From Herbiconiux ginsengi (GTDB taxonomy: Bacteria > Actinomycetota > Actinomycetes > Actinomycetales > Microbacteriaceae): DNA of 64,000 nt. Position numbers and translations under genes: made by a program. The DNA lies in the NCBI RefSeq assembly GCF_900107435.1, contig NZ_FNPZ01000001.1, positions 1,584,960 to 1,648,959 of the forward strand, written 5' to 3'. Under the pieces are notes generated by a model that saw nothing but the letters and a program-made list of their open reading frames with translations, had not been told where the DNA came from and ran no database searches. This document shows, piece by piece, positions 1-10,030 of the stretch (the stretch's first letter is position 1; each line of letters opens with the position of its first letter).

Positions 1-1
1 T

Positions 2-1036
2 CTCGCATCGGCGCTGCTGGTTGCGGCTTTCATCGGCACCGTGTCGGGGCCGACCGCGGCCGCCTTTCCTCTGGGCGGGGTGACGAAGAACGTCCCTGAA
101 ACGTGCCCGGGACAGATTCATGACAACGACACGGGCGTTGAAAGGATTGCCGGCGCCGATCGGTACGCCGTGTCGGCGGCGATTTCAGCCCGCACGTTCG
201 CACCGGGAGTGCGAGTCGCCTACATCGTCAGTGGCGCGACCTTCCCTGATGCGCTCTCGGCTTCCGCAGCCGCTGGAGTCGTCGGCAGCCCGGTATTGCT
301 CGTGGCGCCGGATTCGATCCCGAAGGAGGTCGCCGATGAGTTGAAGCGACTCAAACCGAGCGACATCATCATCGTGGGTGGGCCGGCATCAGTCAGTCCG
401 GCAGTTGAAAGTAGCCTCAAGGGTTTTGCATCCGCAGTCCAACGTTTCGGGGGTGCTGACCGATATGAGGTCTCGGCGAACGTCCTCAAAGGCATCTTCA
501 ACATCGGTTCCGACAAGCTCTATGTCGCTTCCGGGGCAGGATTTGCCGACGCGCTCGCGGGGGCCGCGGCCGCGGGAGCGGTTGGTGGACCCGTTGCTCT
601 CGTCACGAAGGACGATGTACCAGCGGGAGTCGACTACTTCTTCCTTCTGCGGACACCGAGAAGGATCGCCCTCCTCGGTGGAACGGATTCGGTGTCGAAT
701 TCGGTCGCCCTGGAATTGGGTGAGACGGCCCGAACCAATCGGCTCGCTGGGGCGGACCGTTTCGAAGTCGCCGCGAAGGTGAGCTCCGACCTGTTCTGTG
801 CCGAGACCCATACCGTCTATATCGCTTCGGGAACGACCTTCCCTGATGCACTGTCCGGTTCGGCGGCCGCCATCAAGAATGGCGGACCGATGCTCCTCGT
901 GACCCGTGACGGCATCCCGGCGCCGATTGCCGCCGAGTTGCGGCGAATCGGGCCCGCGCACATCGTCGTTCTCGGGGGAACGGCGACGATATCCGAGGCA
1001 GTGGTAACCGAACTCGAGGGATACCTCGCCCACTGA
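2..1036 (+). CDS. Cell-wall-binding-repeat secreted protein (5' end cut by window)
   Basis: The reading frame is open to the window edge. Upstream of a GTG at 41 it encodes a hydrophobic stretch (LASALLVAAFIG) ending in an alanine-rich cleavage-like region, so the gene is cut at its 5' end inside a signal peptide. The mature part consists almost entirely of three CW_binding_2-type repeats of about 95 residues, each opening with a (G/A)GADR(Y/F) motif and containing FPDALS and VVxGG motifs. Such repeats anchor exported proteins non-covalently to the envelope in Firmicutes, and are assumed to do so in actinobacteria. No catalytic domain is visible in this part; one could lie upstream. GC looks low: bases 421-480 are about 58% GC, against about 70% in neighbouring genes. 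This may indicate transfer. Confidence 0.85.
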   Translation, partial: LASALLVAAFIGTVSGPTAAAFPLGGVTKNVPETCPGQIHDNDTGVERIAGADRYAVSAAISARTFAPGVRVAYIVSGATFPDALSASAAAGVVGSPVLLVAPDSIPKEVADELKRLKPSDIIIVGGPASVSPAVESSLKGFASAVQRFGGADRYEVSANVLKGIFNIGSDKLYVASGAGFADALAGAAAAGAVGGPVALVTKDDVPAGVDYFFLLRTPRRIALLGGTDSVSNSVALELGETARTNRLAGADRFEVAAKVSSDLFCAETHTVYIASGTTFPDALSGSAAAIKNGGPMLLVTRDGIPAPIAAELRRIGPAHIVVLGGTATISEAVVTELEGYLAH

Positions 1037-1074
1037 TGTGGTCTGTGGTGGCGATGGTGTGGTGGGTCCCGGGA

Positions 1075-1111
1075 AGCTGACGGGCCGCAGCGCGCGGCAG
1101 CACCGTCAGCT
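1075..1111. terminator. Hairpin between converging genes (possible bidirectional terminator)
   Basis: Arms AGCTGACGG and CCGTCAGCT pair perfectly, with an inner GCCGC/GCGGC pairing. The hairpin lies in the gap between the cell-wall-binding gene and purF, and its right arm overlaps the purF stop codon. There is no clear T-run, so function as a terminator is inferred from position and stem strength. Confidence 0.4.
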
Positions 1112-2563
1112 CAGCTGATTGCGCTCCACCCACGCCAGATACTCCGGCGTCACCGTCCCGGTCACGTACTCGCCCGTGAAGCAGCTCATCTCCAGGTCGG
1201 TGATGTCAGACCCGAGCGTGATGGCACGACGCATGTCCTCGACCTCCTGGTAGATCAGGTGGTCGGCGCCGATGGCCTGCGCGATCTCGGGGATCTTGCG
1301 GTCGTGCGCCACGAGCTCGTGCCGCGACGGCATGTTGATGCCGTACACGTGCGGATACCGCACCGGGGGAGCGGCCGACGCGAACGTCACCTTGTTCGCC
1401 CCGGCGGCCCGCGCCATGTCCACGATCTCCTTCGACGTGGTGCCCCGCACGATCGAGTCGTCGACGATGAGGATGTTCTTGCCCTTGAACTCGCTCGACA
1501 TCGCGTTCAGCTTCTGCCGCACGGACTTCTTGCGTGCCGCCTGCCCGGGCATGATGAACGTGCGCCCCACATAGCGGTTCTTGTAGAACCCCTCGCGGTA
1601 CTCGACACCGAGCTTCTGGGCCACCTGCATGGCGGCCGGCCGCGACGAATCCGGAATCGGCATCACCACATCGATGTCGCCCATCGGCGTGTAGCGCGCC
1701 ACGGTGTCGGCGAGGTAGTTGCCGAGCCGCAGCCGCGCTTCGTACACCGAGATGCCCGACATCACCGAGTCCGGGCGGGCCAGGTAGACGTATTCGAACG
1801 AGCACGGCACCAGCACCGGGTTCGGCGCGCACTGCTTCGTGATCAGCTCGCCGTCGAGCGTGATGAACACGGCCTCCCCGGGCGCGACATCCCGCAGCAC
1901 CGTGTAGCCGAGGCTCTCCATCACGAGCGACTCGGATGCCACCACGTACTCCATCTGGCCGTTCTCGAGCAGACGGCTGCCGATGGTGAGCGGCCGGATG
2001 CCGAACGGATCGCGGAAGGCCAGCAACCCGTGCCCCGCGATCATCGCGATCGCCGCGTAGGAGCCCTCGACCCGCTCGTGCACGCGGGAGACGGCGGTGA
2101 AGATCTGGTCGGGATCGAGTGACAGGCCCGAGACCTGCGACTGCAGCTCGTTGGCGAAGATGTTGAGCAGCAACTCGGTGTCGGAGTCGGTGTTGAGGTG
2201 CCGGCGGTCGATGTTGTAGAGCTCGCTGGTGAGCTCACGCGTGTTCGTGAGATTGCCGTTGTGCACGAGGATGATGCCGTAGGGCGCGTTCACGTAGAAC
2301 GGCTGCGCCTCCTGCTCCTGCGAGGCCGAGCCGCGCGTGGCATAGCGAACGTGCCCGAGGCCCATGGTGCCGAGCAGCGACCGCATGTCACGGGTGCGGA
2401 AGCCCTCCCGCACCTGGCCCTTCGCCTTCACGATGTGGAAGGTGCTGCCCTCGGCGGTGGCGATGCCCGTCGAATCCTGACCGCGGTGCTGGAGCAGCAG
2501 GAGCGAGTCGTAGACGAGTTGGTTGACCGGGTCTGACGAGACGATGCCCACGATGCCGCACAT
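1106..2563 (-). CDS. purF: Amidophosphoribosyltransferase PurF
   Basis: This enzyme makes phosphoribosylamine from PRPP and glutamine, the first committed step of purine synthesis, in the cytoplasm. The 485-residue protein starts MCGIVGIV, so Cys2 is directly available as the glutaminase nucleophile after Met removal and there is no long propeptide. The N-terminal Ntn glutaminase domain carries LLLLQHRGQDS. The C-terminal phosphoribosyltransferase domain has the PRPP loop (ILIVDDSIVRGTT). The open frame extends further upstream, but homology begins at this Met. A TAGAAT hexamer (2571-2576, complement) lies 7 bases upstream of it and fits a leaderless transcript. purL is not seen next door, and purM is 10 kb away. 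Confidence 0.96.
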   Translation of the reverse strand: MCGIVGIVSSDPVNQLVYDSLLLLQHRGQDSTGIATAEGSTFHIVKAKGQVREGFRTRDMRSLLGTMGLGHVRYATRGSASQEQEAQPFYVNAPYGIILVHNGNLTNTRELTSELYNIDRRHLNTDSDTELLLNIFANELQSQVSGLSLDPDQIFTAVSRVHERVEGSYAAIAMIAGHGLLAFRDPFGIRPLTIGSRLLENGQMEYVVASESLVMESLGYTVLRDVAPGEAVFITLDGELITKQCAPNPVLVPCSFEYVYLARPDSVMSGISVYEARLRLGNYLADTVARYTPMGDIDVVMPIPDSSRPAAMQVAQKLGVEYREGFYKNRYVGRTFIMPGQAARKKSVRQKLNAMSSEFKGKNILIVDDSIVRGTTSKEIVDMARAAGANKVTFASAAPPVRYPHVYGINMPSRHELVAHDRKIPEIAQAIGADHLIYQEVEDMRRAITLGSDITDLEMSCFTGEYVTGTVTPEYLAWVERNQLS

Positions 2564-2741
2564 TGCATCGATTCTACCGTGCCGAGCGCACCCCAGGGCC
2601 GCCAAGAACCCGCCGACCAATGGGAGCCGGCCATCTTCATAGGAACGCCCAAGGTTCACGCAAGACCGCTGATAAGCCCGCTTCCTACGCTCGACGCGTC
2701 CGGTACCCGGCCTGGGCCACCCACAGCCGTCGAGGGAGAAC

Positions 2742-3998
2742 ATGAAGATCACCGCATTCGTCAAACGCATACGTCTACGCACCTGGATCATCGGTGGCGC
2801 CATCGGGGTCGTCGTGATCGGCGGCGGCGCCACCTGGGCGGCCCTGTCGCTCTCGGCCTCGTCGGCTCAAGCGCAGACCGAACCGGCGTCGACCAGTGTC
2901 GCCGCGTCGCTCGAGACCCTCGAGAAGACGGTCGACGCGTCGGGCACTCTCGCCCCCGCCGTCGACGAAGACGTGGATTTCGCGGTCGCCGGCACGGTCA
3001 CCGCGGTGAACGTCACGGCCGGGTCGACAGTGACGGCCGGTGACGTACTCGCCACCGTCGACACGCTCACCGTGCAGTCCGAGCAGCTGTCGGCGCAGGC
3101 GACGCTCGCCACGGCACAGGCCACCCTCTCGTCGGCGCAGGCCGACGACGACGGCTCCGACGCCTCGGCGGCGCAGATCGCCTCCGACGAGGCGGCCGTC
3201 GCAGTGGCGCAGGCCGCTGCCGACAAGGCCGCCGCGGCGGTGAGCGGAGCCACGCTCACCGCGCCCGTCTCGGGACTCGTCACGGCGGTGAACCTCGAGG
3301 TCGGTGACACCGTCACCGGCAGTTCGAGTGGCTCGAGCGGCGCGGGAGCGGGCGCCGGATCCGGTGCCGACACCGGCACCTCGACCGCCCAGTTCACCAT
3401 CGTGGGCACCGACTCCTGGCAGGTCTCGCTCTCGGTGGGGGAGACGGATGTGCCGAACGTCGCATCCGGAGACCAGGTGGAGTTCTCGACCGACGACGGA
3501 GCGTCCTTCTTCGGCACCGTGAGTTCGGTGGGGCTGCTGCCCTCGACCACCTCGGGGGCGGCCGCCTATCCCGTCACCGTGGCTGTGACGGGGTCGCCCG
3601 AAGGCCTGCACGACGGGATCTCGGTCACCGCGAAGATCGTCTACGAGCGCCGCACGGATGTGCTCACCGTGCCGAGCGCGGCCGTGACCACGGCAGACGA
3701 CGGCACGACGAGCGTCACCGTGGTCGACGCCGACGGAAACGAGACCACGAAGTCGGTGACCGTGGGCGAGACGGTCGGCACCTTGACCGAGATCACGGAG
3801 GGGCTCGCGGAGGGCGACCTCGTGAAGGTGACGGTGTTCACCCCGAGCGGCAACGGCGGTTCGGGCGGCGGAACGGGCCAGTTCCCCGGCGGCGGGCAGC
3901 TGCCGGACGGTTTCGATCCGAGTCAGCTCCCGAGCGGCGTCCAGCTGCCGGACGGTTTCGATCCGAGCCAGTTCGGCGGGGCGGCGACCCGTGGCTGA
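2742..3998 (+). CDS. MacA/HlyD-type efflux periplasmic adaptor-like protein
   Basis: This is a 418-residue membrane-fusion-type protein. It has one N-terminal membrane segment (about residues 15-38), then a split biotinyl-lipoyl-like domain ([24 protein letters not shown] and [15 protein letters not shown] halves) around a short Ala/Gln-rich coiled coil, then beta-barrel domains. The hairpin is much shorter than in Gram-negative MacA, as expected with no outer membrane. The C-terminal tail is Gly/Pro-rich and repeats [10 protein letters not shown] twice. The stop overlaps the ATPase start by 8 bases, so it is the first gene of a translationally coupled export operon. The ATG at 2742 follows a GGGAG-type ribosome site. 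The substrate is unknown. Confidence 0.85.
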   Translation: MKITAFVKRIRLRTWIIGGAIGVVVIGGGATWAALSLSASSAQAQTEPASTSVAASLETLEKTVDASGTLAPAVDEDVDFAVAGTVTAVNVTAGSTVTAGDVLATVDTLTVQSEQLSAQATLATAQATLSSAQADDDGSDASAAQIASDEAAVAVAQAAADKAAAAVSGATLTAPVSGLVTAVNLEVGDTVTGSSSGSSGAGAGAGSGADTGTSTAQFTIVGTDSWQVSLSVGETDVPNVASGDQVEFSTDDGASFFGTVSSVGLLPSTTSGAAAYPVTVAVTGSPEGLHDGISVTAKIVYERRTDVLTVPSAAVTTADDGTTSVTVVDADGNETTKSVTVGETVGTLTEITEGLAEGDLVKVTVFTPSGNGGSGGGTGQFPGGGQLPDGFDPSQLPSGVQLPDGFDPSQFGGAATRG

Positions 3999-4749
3999 GC
4001 GCGCATCGGATCTCGTCGTCTCGTCCACGGCGCCGGAGCACGCATCCGGGCCGGTCATCCAGCTCAGCGCGGCGCGCAAGCTCTATCGTTCCGGAACGAT
4101 CGAGTTCGAAGCCCTGCGGGGGGTCGACCTCGCCATCACGGAGGGCGAGTACGTCGCCATCATGGGGCCGTCGGGTTCGGGCAAGTCGACCCTGATGAAC
4201 GTGCTGGGCTGTCTCGACACCCTCACCTCCGGCAGCTACCGACTGGCCGGCGACGACGTCGACGATCTCGACGAAGCGGAGCTCGCCGCCATCCGCAACG
4301 AGCGGATCGGCTTCGTGTTCCAGCAGTTCAACCTGCTGCCCTCGCTTCCGGCCTGGCGCAACGTCGAGCTGCCGTTGATCTACGGCCGGGTGCCCGCCGC
4401 CGAGCGGCGGGAGCGGGCCCAGCGGGCGCTGGACCGGGTGGGGCTGGCCGATCGTTACGACAACAGGCCGGGCGAGCTGTCGGGCGGGCAGCAGCAGCGC
4501 GTGGCGGTCGCGCGGGCGCTGGTCGGCGAACCGACCCTCATCCTCGCCGACGAACCCACCGGCAACCTCGACTCGGTCTCGACCGAGGACGTGCTCGGTC
4601 TCTTCGACGAACTCCACGAGCTGGGTCGCACGATCGTGCTGATCACGCACGAGAGCGAGGTCGCCGAGCGCGCCCGGCGCGTCGTGCGGGTGCGTGACGG
4701 ACTGCTGCTGCCCGGTCACGCCGAGATGGCCGAGGAGGTGCGCGCATGA
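3991..4749 (+). CDS. MacB/LolD-type ABC transporter ATPase
   Basis: This is the 252-residue nucleotide-binding subunit of a MacB-type (mechanotransmission) ABC system. Walker [10 protein letters not shown] lies at residues 59-67, followed by the Q-loop region ([22 protein letters not shown]), signature [15 protein letters not shown], Walker [14 protein letters not shown] and the H-loop ITHE. The GTG start overlaps the end of the adaptor gene; a later start is possible, because conserved sequence begins only near residue 22. Its stop overlaps the permease start by 4 bases (ATGA). Such ATPases drive conformational work on periplasmic or envelope substrates rather than classic import. Confidence 0.93.
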   Translation: MAERASDLVVSSTAPEHASGPVIQLSAARKLYRSGTIEFEALRGVDLAITEGEYVAIMGPSGSGKSTLMNVLGCLDTLTSGSYRLAGDDVDDLDEAELAAIRNERIGFVFQQFNLLPSLPAWRNVELPLIYGRVPAAERRERAQRALDRVGLADRYDNRPGELSGGQQQRVAVARALVGEPTLILADEPTGNLDSVSTEDVLGLFDELHELGRTIVLITHESEVAERARRVVRVRDGLLLPGHAEMAEEVRA

Positions 4750-5978
4750 ACTGGACCGAGACGCTCCACACCAGCTGGGCCGCCGTGCGCTCGCACTCGC
4801 TGCGGTCGCTCCTGACCGTGCTCGGCATCCTGATCGGGATCGCGGCGGTGATCCTCACCGTCGGGCTCGGCCTCGGCACGCAGAAGGACGTGAGTTCGCA
4901 GATCAGCTCGCTCGGCAGCAATCTGCTCATCGTCTCGCCCGGATCGAGCACCGACAGCTCGGGCCTTCGGGGCGGCTTCGGAACCGGCGCGACCCTCACG
5001 ACCGCCGATGCCGAGGCGCTCGGCTCCTCGGTCAACGCGCCCGACATCGCGGGCGTCGCCGCCGAGAAGTCGACCTCGCTCTCGTTGGAGGCGGGTGATG
5101 CGAACTGGACCACGACGGTCACCGGAACCACACCGTCCTGGCTCGACGTGCGGTCGCGAGAGCTGCTGGCCGGAGAGTTCATCGACGACGACGACCAGGT
5201 GTCTGCGGCATCCGTCGTCGTGCTCGGTTCGGAGACGGCCACCGAGCTGTTCGGAACCACCAACGTGGTGGGACGGTCGGTGACCGTCGACGGGCGCAGC
5301 TTCGAGGTGATCGGCGTGCTCGCCTCGGCCGGTTCTGACTCCTCGTCGAACCTCGACGACGTCGCGATCGTGCCGCTCTCCACGGCGGCCAGCCAATTGG
5401 TCGGCGGCGCGGGCGGTGACACGGTGTCGACCATCTACCTCAAGGCGGCGTCCGACGATCAGCTGTCGGCGGCCTACCAGGAGGCGCAATCGGTGCTGCT
5501 CAACCTGCACGGCATCTCGAACAGCGACTCGGCCGACTTCACCATCAGCAGCCAGGATGCGCTCGTCGACACCGCGACCTCCATCTACCGCACGCTCACC
5601 GTGCTCCTCACCGGCATCGCGGCCCTCTCGCTCCTCGTGGGAGGGATCGGCGTGATGAACATCATGCTGGTGTCGGTCACCGAGCGCACCCGTGAGATCG
5701 GCCTGCGCAAAGCGCTCGGCGCGCCCCCGTGGGCCATTCGGCGGCAGTTCCTCGTCGAAGCCGCGATCCTCGGACTCTCGGGCGGGCTGCTCGGCGCCGT
5801 GCTCGGCATCGGCGCAGCCTTCGCCCTGCCCGGCGTGATCGGTTCGTCGATCGTCGTCTCGCCGGCGGCGGTCGGCCTGTCGATCGCCGTGGCCATCGGC
5901 ATCGGGCTGGTGTTCGGCGTCTACCCGGCCACCCGGGCCGCGCGGTTGGCGCCCATCGACGCACTTCGCAGCGAGTGA
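4746..5978 (+). CDS. MacB/FtsX-type ABC transporter permease
   Basis: This 410-residue permease has the MacB layout: one membrane helix near residues 20-45, a large extracytoplasmic MacB_PCD-like domain (about residues 50-270), and three C-terminal helices forming the FtsX domain. The FtsX domain contains the conserved [21 protein letters not shown] stretch and the RKALGAP coupling region. It is translationally coupled to the ATPase by ATGA. In a monoderm cell this complex with the MacA-like adaptors would act at the cytoplasmic membrane and wall; candidates are export of a peptide, lipid or drug, or envelope signalling. The sequence does not reveal the substrate. Confidence 0.93.
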   Translation: MNWTETLHTSWAAVRSHSLRSLLTVLGILIGIAAVILTVGLGLGTQKDVSSQISSLGSNLLIVSPGSSTDSSGLRGGFGTGATLTTADAEALGSSVNAPDIAGVAAEKSTSLSLEAGDANWTTTVTGTTPSWLDVRSRELLAGEFIDDDDQVSAASVVVLGSETATELFGTTNVVGRSVTVDGRSFEVIGVLASAGSDSSSNLDDVAIVPLSTAASQLVGGAGGDTVSTIYLKAASDDQLSAAYQEAQSVLLNLHGISNSDSADFTISSQDALVDTATSIYRTLTVLLTGIAALSLLVGGIGVMNIMLVSVTERTREIGLRKALGAPPWAIRRQFLVEAAILGLSGGLLGAVLGIGAAFALPGVIGSSIVVSPAAVGLSIAVAIGIGLVFGVYPATRAARLAPIDALRSE

Positions 5979-6014
5979 ACCCCCTTGTCCTCTCCCAGTA
6001 AGGAAGCAACCATC

Positions 6015-6962
6015 ATGAAACGTCTCTCCACCTCCACCCGTCCTCGTTCCGCGCGTCTGGGAGTCGCACTCGGCGTCGCCGGATTGGCCGGCGTGCTCGC
6101 CCTCTCGGCGTGCTCGTCGTCGGGCGACGCGGCGACATCCGCGACCGGCGCACCGTCGACCGCTGCAGCGGGCGCACCGGTGGCGGGCGCTCCTGGGGGC
6201 GGCGGCGTCTCGGGCGAGATCGCCGCCATCTCCGGCAGCACGCTGCAGGTGCAGGACACCGACTCGCAGACCGCGGTCACCTACACCGCCGACACGGCGA
6301 TCACCCGCACCGTCGAGGCCGCGCTCGCCGACGTGACCTCGGGGGTGTGTGTCACGGCGTTCACCGGGGGAATGCCGGCGAGTGACGGCGCCACCGATGA
6401 CAGTGCCGATGACAGCGGCGCCGCGACATCCGTCATCATCAGCGCGGCCGTCGACGGTGACTGTGCGGCCGGCGCCTTCCCGGGCGGTGGCAGCGGGTTC
6501 GGGGGAGGCGCCCCGCCCACCGATCTGCCGGAGGGAATGACACCGCCCACCGACATGCCCGAGGGAATGACCCCGCCGACCGACATTCCCGACGGGGCGA
6601 TGCCGACCGGCGCGCCGGGCGCCGGCGGCTTCGGCGGCCTGACGACCGGACTCGTCACGGCGGTCTCGGGCACCGGATTCACGGTGCAGGCCACCGACGC
6701 GGAGGGCACGGCCTCGACCGAGGACGTGACCGTCGACGATTCCACCACCTTCACCCGCACCGAGACGACCGACGCGTCATCGCTCGTCGTGGGCGCCTGC
6801 GTCACAGCGATGGGGGAGGCCGACGACAAGGGCACGGTCACCGCGACCACGCTCGCGGTCTCCGCCGCGGGTGACGACGGATGCTCGACCGGATTCGGTC
6901 GGCCCGGCGCCGGCGGTGGCCGCGGGCCCGCCGGTTCGGCCACCACCGGAAGCGGCAGCTGA
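6015..6962 (+). CDS. Two-domain lipoprotein of the MacAB-like operon
   Basis: The 315-residue protein has a lipoprotein signal with lipobox LSAC (Cys33). ATG 6015 is chosen because AAGGAAG lies 7 bases upstream. Two related beta-rich domains follow (about residues 64-150 and 208-290). Both open with a G-x-(I/V)-x-A-(I/V)-S-G pattern like DUF5666, and both contain a (V/A)CVTA motif plus a second Cys near their end (Cys112/150 and Cys262/290), suggesting one disulfide per domain. They are joined by three tandem PPTDxPEGMT repeats and Gly-rich stretches. It lies 36 bases after the permease and overlaps the second adaptor by one base. A role as the outer partner of the transporter is inferred only from the operon. 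Confidence 0.8.
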   Translation: MKRLSTSTRPRSARLGVALGVAGLAGVLALSACSSSGDAATSATGAPSTAAAGAPVAGAPGGGGVSGEIAAISGSTLQVQDTDSQTAVTYTADTAITRTVEAALADVTSGVCVTAFTGGMPASDGATDDSADDSGAATSVIISAAVDGDCAAGAFPGGGSGFGGGAPPTDLPEGMTPPTDMPEGMTPPTDIPDGAMPTGAPGAGGFGGLTTGLVTAVSGTGFTVQATDAEGTASTEDVTVDDSTTFTRTETTDASSLVVGACVTAMGEADDKGTVTATTLAVSAAGDDGCSTGFGRPGAGGGRGPAGSATTGSGS

Positions 6963-9067
6963 TGGTCCGCCGCACACCCCGCCCCGCACCCGACGCCGAG
7001 CCGGAGGCCACCACGCTCTCCTCGACCGGTAGCACAGCCGGGTCCGACGTGACGTCGTCGGCCGGATCCGGCGCTGCCCGCCCGCTCTCGCCCAAGCGAC
7101 TCGCCGCGCGACGACGGCGCACCAAGCGCATCCTCGCCGTCACCATCACCACCGTCGTGCTCTGCGCGTTCGGTGGGGGAGCGGTCTTCGCTCTCACCCG
7201 CGGCGCGGGCGCCGACTACCGCACCGCAACGGCCGAGAACGGCACGGTCGACCAGGAGCTCTCGCTGAGCGGCACGGTCGCGTCGGTCACGCGACGCGAC
7301 CAGGCGTTCCAGGTCGGCGGAACCGTGAACGGCGTGTCGGTGAAGGTCGGTGACACGGTCACGGCGGGGCAACAGCTCGCGACGCTCGACACCGGCGACC
7401 TGCAGGACGCGGTCGATTCCGCTCAAGACGACGTGACGAGCGCCGAGGAGCGGCTCGCCGACGACCTCGAGACCCAGGCCTCGGGCGGATCGTCGAGTTC
7501 GGCGAGCGCCCTGCCCGACACCGGCGCCACCGGGAGCGTGCCCGATGGCATGACGGCGCCGGATGCGGGCGGAACGGGCACGGCGCCCGGCGGCACGGCA
7601 CCCGGGGGAAGCGATCCCGGCACCGGAGATCCCGGCACCGGAAACCCGGGAACCGGCGGCCCCGACCAGGCAGCCATCCAGGCGGCGGTCGACGCGGTCA
7701 CCGCGGCGCAACAGGCTCTGCTCGCCCAGTACGCGACGGCGTCGGCGGCCCTGGCCACCACGCAGGAGACGATCGCCGCTTCGGACGAGACCTGCCGGCC
7801 CTTCCTCGAGGCGACGATCGACGAGGTGACGGCCGGTGGCGGCGACGGCACCGATCAGGGCACCGGCGGCACGGACGGAACCGACGGCAGCACCGACGGC
7901 ACCGACACGGCCGGCGGAGACCCCGCATCCGGAGCCGGCCAGGCCGCCCTCGACGCCATCAAAGCCGATCTGGCCGCCTGCCAGTCGGCGATCACCGAGG
8001 TCCAGACCGAGCAGTCCCAGGTGAACGACGCGCAGTCGGCCCTGACGCCCCTCATGGATCAGCTCGATGCCGCCGTCACCGCTCTCCAAGCGGCGGTGGC
8101 CGGCACATCGACCTCCGGCACCGATACCCCGGCTCCCACCGCCACGCCCGCCCCCACGGCCGACGCGGCAGCCTCCGTCTCCGGTCGCGGCACCGGGGGC
8201 GCGACGATCGTTCTGGCCTCGTCGGTGACCTCCCTCGCCAGCGCACCCACCGCCACGACGCCCGACGCGGGCTCAGGCGGCGCGGGAGTCGGAGCGTCCA
8301 CCACCATCACCGCCGAGACCATCGTCGCCGACCAGGCGCAGATCGATCTCGCCACGTCGAAGCTCGCCCTCGCCCAGCAGCAGCTGGCGATGGCGACGCT
8401 CACCAGCCCGATCGCCGGCACGGTCGCGGCGGTCGGCCTGTCCGCGGGCGACACCGTCACCGCGGGTTCCACGACCGCCGTCGTGTCGATCATCGGCGAC
8501 GACGGATTCGTGGTGGAGTCCACCGTGACCCTCGCGAAGGTGGGCGCCCTGGCACCGGGCCAGACGGCTTCGATCGAGCTGCCGAGCACCGGCACCTCCG
8601 TCACGGGCACCGTCGGCGCCATCGGTGTGCTCAACGTCTCCGAGGACTCGTCGACCCCGAGCTACCAGGTCACCATCGACCTCGACCCCACGGATGCGCA
8701 GCTCCTGAACGGCGCATCGGCCCAGGTCACCGTCGCCGTGGCCTCGCAGGGCGACGTGCTCACGGTGCCGACCTCGGCCGTGCACCGCGACGGCGCCGCC
8801 TACTCCGTCGACCTGCTCGTCGACGGGGCGCCACAGTCCACGCCGGTGGAGATCGGCGCGATGGGAGCGGAGCGCACCGAGATCACCTCCGGCCTGTCCG
8901 CCGGCGACACGGTGGTGCTGGCGGATGTCGGAGCAGCCGTGCCCGGCAGCGACTCCGAGTCGAGCGGCAGCGGTCTCTCCGGTCTCGGCGGCAGCAGCAC
9001 CACGGTCACCGTGCCGGGCTCGGGCACGTTTCCGTCGTTCCCGCAAGAGGGCCCGCCCTCCAACTGA
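6962..9067 (+). CDS. Second HlyD-type efflux adaptor, with long coiled coil
   Basis: The 701-residue protein starts at an ATG overlapping the lipoprotein stop (TGATG). It has a basic cytoplasmic N-terminus, one membrane helix (about 57-78), a lipoyl-like half (GGTVNGVSVKVGDTVTAGQ), and a long Gln/Ala-rich helical hairpin interrupted by Gly/Pro/Thr-rich inserts (PGTGDPGTGNPGTGG). The second lipoyl half (AGTVAAVGLSAGDTVTAG) and barrel domains follow, then a Ser/Gly-rich tail. It is far longer than the first adaptor and paralogous to it, so this operon encodes two adaptors for one ATPase/permease pair. They may form a mixed assembly or serve alternative states. Confidence 0.82.
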   Translation: MVRRTPRPAPDAEPEATTLSSTGSTAGSDVTSSAGSGAARPLSPKRLAARRRRTKRILAVTITTVVLCAFGGGAVFALTRGAGADYRTATAENGTVDQELSLSGTVASVTRRDQAFQVGGTVNGVSVKVGDTVTAGQQLATLDTGDLQDAVDSAQDDVTSAEERLADDLETQASGGSSSSASALPDTGATGSVPDGMTAPDAGGTGTAPGGTAPGGSDPGTGDPGTGNPGTGGPDQAAIQAAVDAVTAAQQALLAQYATASAALATTQETIAASDETCRPFLEATIDEVTAGGGDGTDQGTGGTDGTDGSTDGTDTAGGDPASGAGQAALDAIKADLAACQSAITEVQTEQSQVNDAQSALTPLMDQLDAAVTALQAAVAGTSTSGTDTPAPTATPAPTADAAASVSGRGTGGATIVLASSVTSLASAPTATTPDAGSGGAGVGASTTITAETIVADQAQIDLATSKLALAQQQLAMATLTSPIAGTVAAVGLSAGDTVTAGSTTAVVSIIGDDGFVVESTVTLAKVGALAPGQTASIELPSTGTSVTGTVGAIGVLNVSEDSSTPSYQVTIDLDPTDAQLLNGASAQVTVAVASQGDVLTVPTSAVHRDGAAYSVDLLVDGAPQSTPVEIGAMGAERTEITSGLSAGDTVVLADVGAAVPGSDSESSGSGLSGLGGSSTTVTVPGSGTFPSFPQEGPPSN

Positions 9068-9170
9068 CCGGTCGAGCTCGACGGGGCGCAGGGGCATGGC
9101 CGCCGTCGCGCGCCCGAACTAGCCTGGGGGTATCCCTCCGCCCCTCTCATTCCACCGAAGGATGACGCCC

Positions 9171-9965
9171 ATGCAGATCGACCTCACCGGCAAGGTGGCC
9201 CTCGTCACAGGCTCCACCCAGGGCATCGGGCTCGCCATCGCGAAACAGCTCGCCGCCTCCGGAGCCGAGGTGGCGGTCAACGGGCGCACGGCCGAGAGCG
9301 TCGAGCGCGCCCGCATCGCGATCCTCGAGGCGCACCCGGCCTCCCGCATCACGCGTGCGGTGGGCGACGTCTCCGACGAGACCGAGGTGGCGCACCTCGT
9401 GGCGGCCCTGCCCGTGGTCGACATCCTCGTCAACAACCTCGGCATCTTCGGCGCCCAGCCGGCGCTCGAGATCAGCGACGACGAGTGGCGCCGCTACTTC
9501 GAGGTCAACGTGCTCTCGGCCGTGCGCCTCACCCGCGCCTACCTGCCGGGCATGACGGAGCGCGGCTGGGGGCGCATCCAATACATCGCGAGCGACTCGG
9601 CCGTCGTGACGCCGGTGGAGATGATCCATTACGGCGTCTCGAAGACCGCCCTGCTCGGCGTCTCCCGCGGCTTCGCCAAGACGGCGGCCGGATCGGGCGT
9701 CACCGTCAACTCCGTCATCGCCGGCCCGACGCACACCGAGGGGGTGGAGGACTTCGTCTACCAGCTGGTCTCCCGTGACCTGCCGTGGGAGCAGGCGCAG
9801 CGCGAGTTCATGCGCCTGCACCGCCCGCAGTCGCTGATCCAGCGCCTGATCGAACCGGAGGAGATCGCGAACATGGTCACCTACCTGGCATCCCCGTTCG
9901 CCTCGGCGACGACCGGTGGCGCGCTCCGTGTCGATGGCGGTTACGTCGACGCCATCCTCCCCTGA
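9171..9965 (+). CDS. SDR-family NAD(P)-dependent oxidoreductase
   Basis: This is a 264-residue classical short-chain dehydrogenase. It has the nucleotide motif TGSTQGIG (residues 13-20), the NNLG motif near 88, catalytic Ser about 141-143 and Tyr154/Lys158 (YGVSK). The C-terminus has the usual GGALRVDGGYVD ending. The stretch after YxxxK (KTAAGSGVTVNSVIAGPT with a later RPQSLIQRLIEPEEIANMV) resembles 3-oxoacyl-ACP-reductase-like SDRs of unknown substrate. Two ATGs are possible (9162 and 9171); 9171 is preferred because GAAGG sits about 9 bases before it. A TAGCCT -10-like box at 9120-9125 implies a leader of about 45 bases. Confidence 0.9.
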   Translation: MQIDLTGKVALVTGSTQGIGLAIAKQLAASGAEVAVNGRTAESVERARIAILEAHPASRITRAVGDVSDETEVAHLVAALPVVDILVNNLGIFGAQPALEISDDEWRRYFEVNVLSAVRLTRAYLPGMTERGWGRIQYIASDSAVVTPVEMIHYGVSKTALLGVSRGFAKTAAGSGVTVNSVIAGPTHTEGVEDFVYQLVSRDLPWEQAQREFMRLHRPQSLIQRLIEPEEIANMVTYLASPFASATTGGALRVDGGYVDAILP

Positions 9966-10030
9966 CCCCGTCGCCCCGGACGCTTGCCGACCCGCTGCCG
10001 GCGGGGTGTCTCCTCGACACGCGGTGTGGA

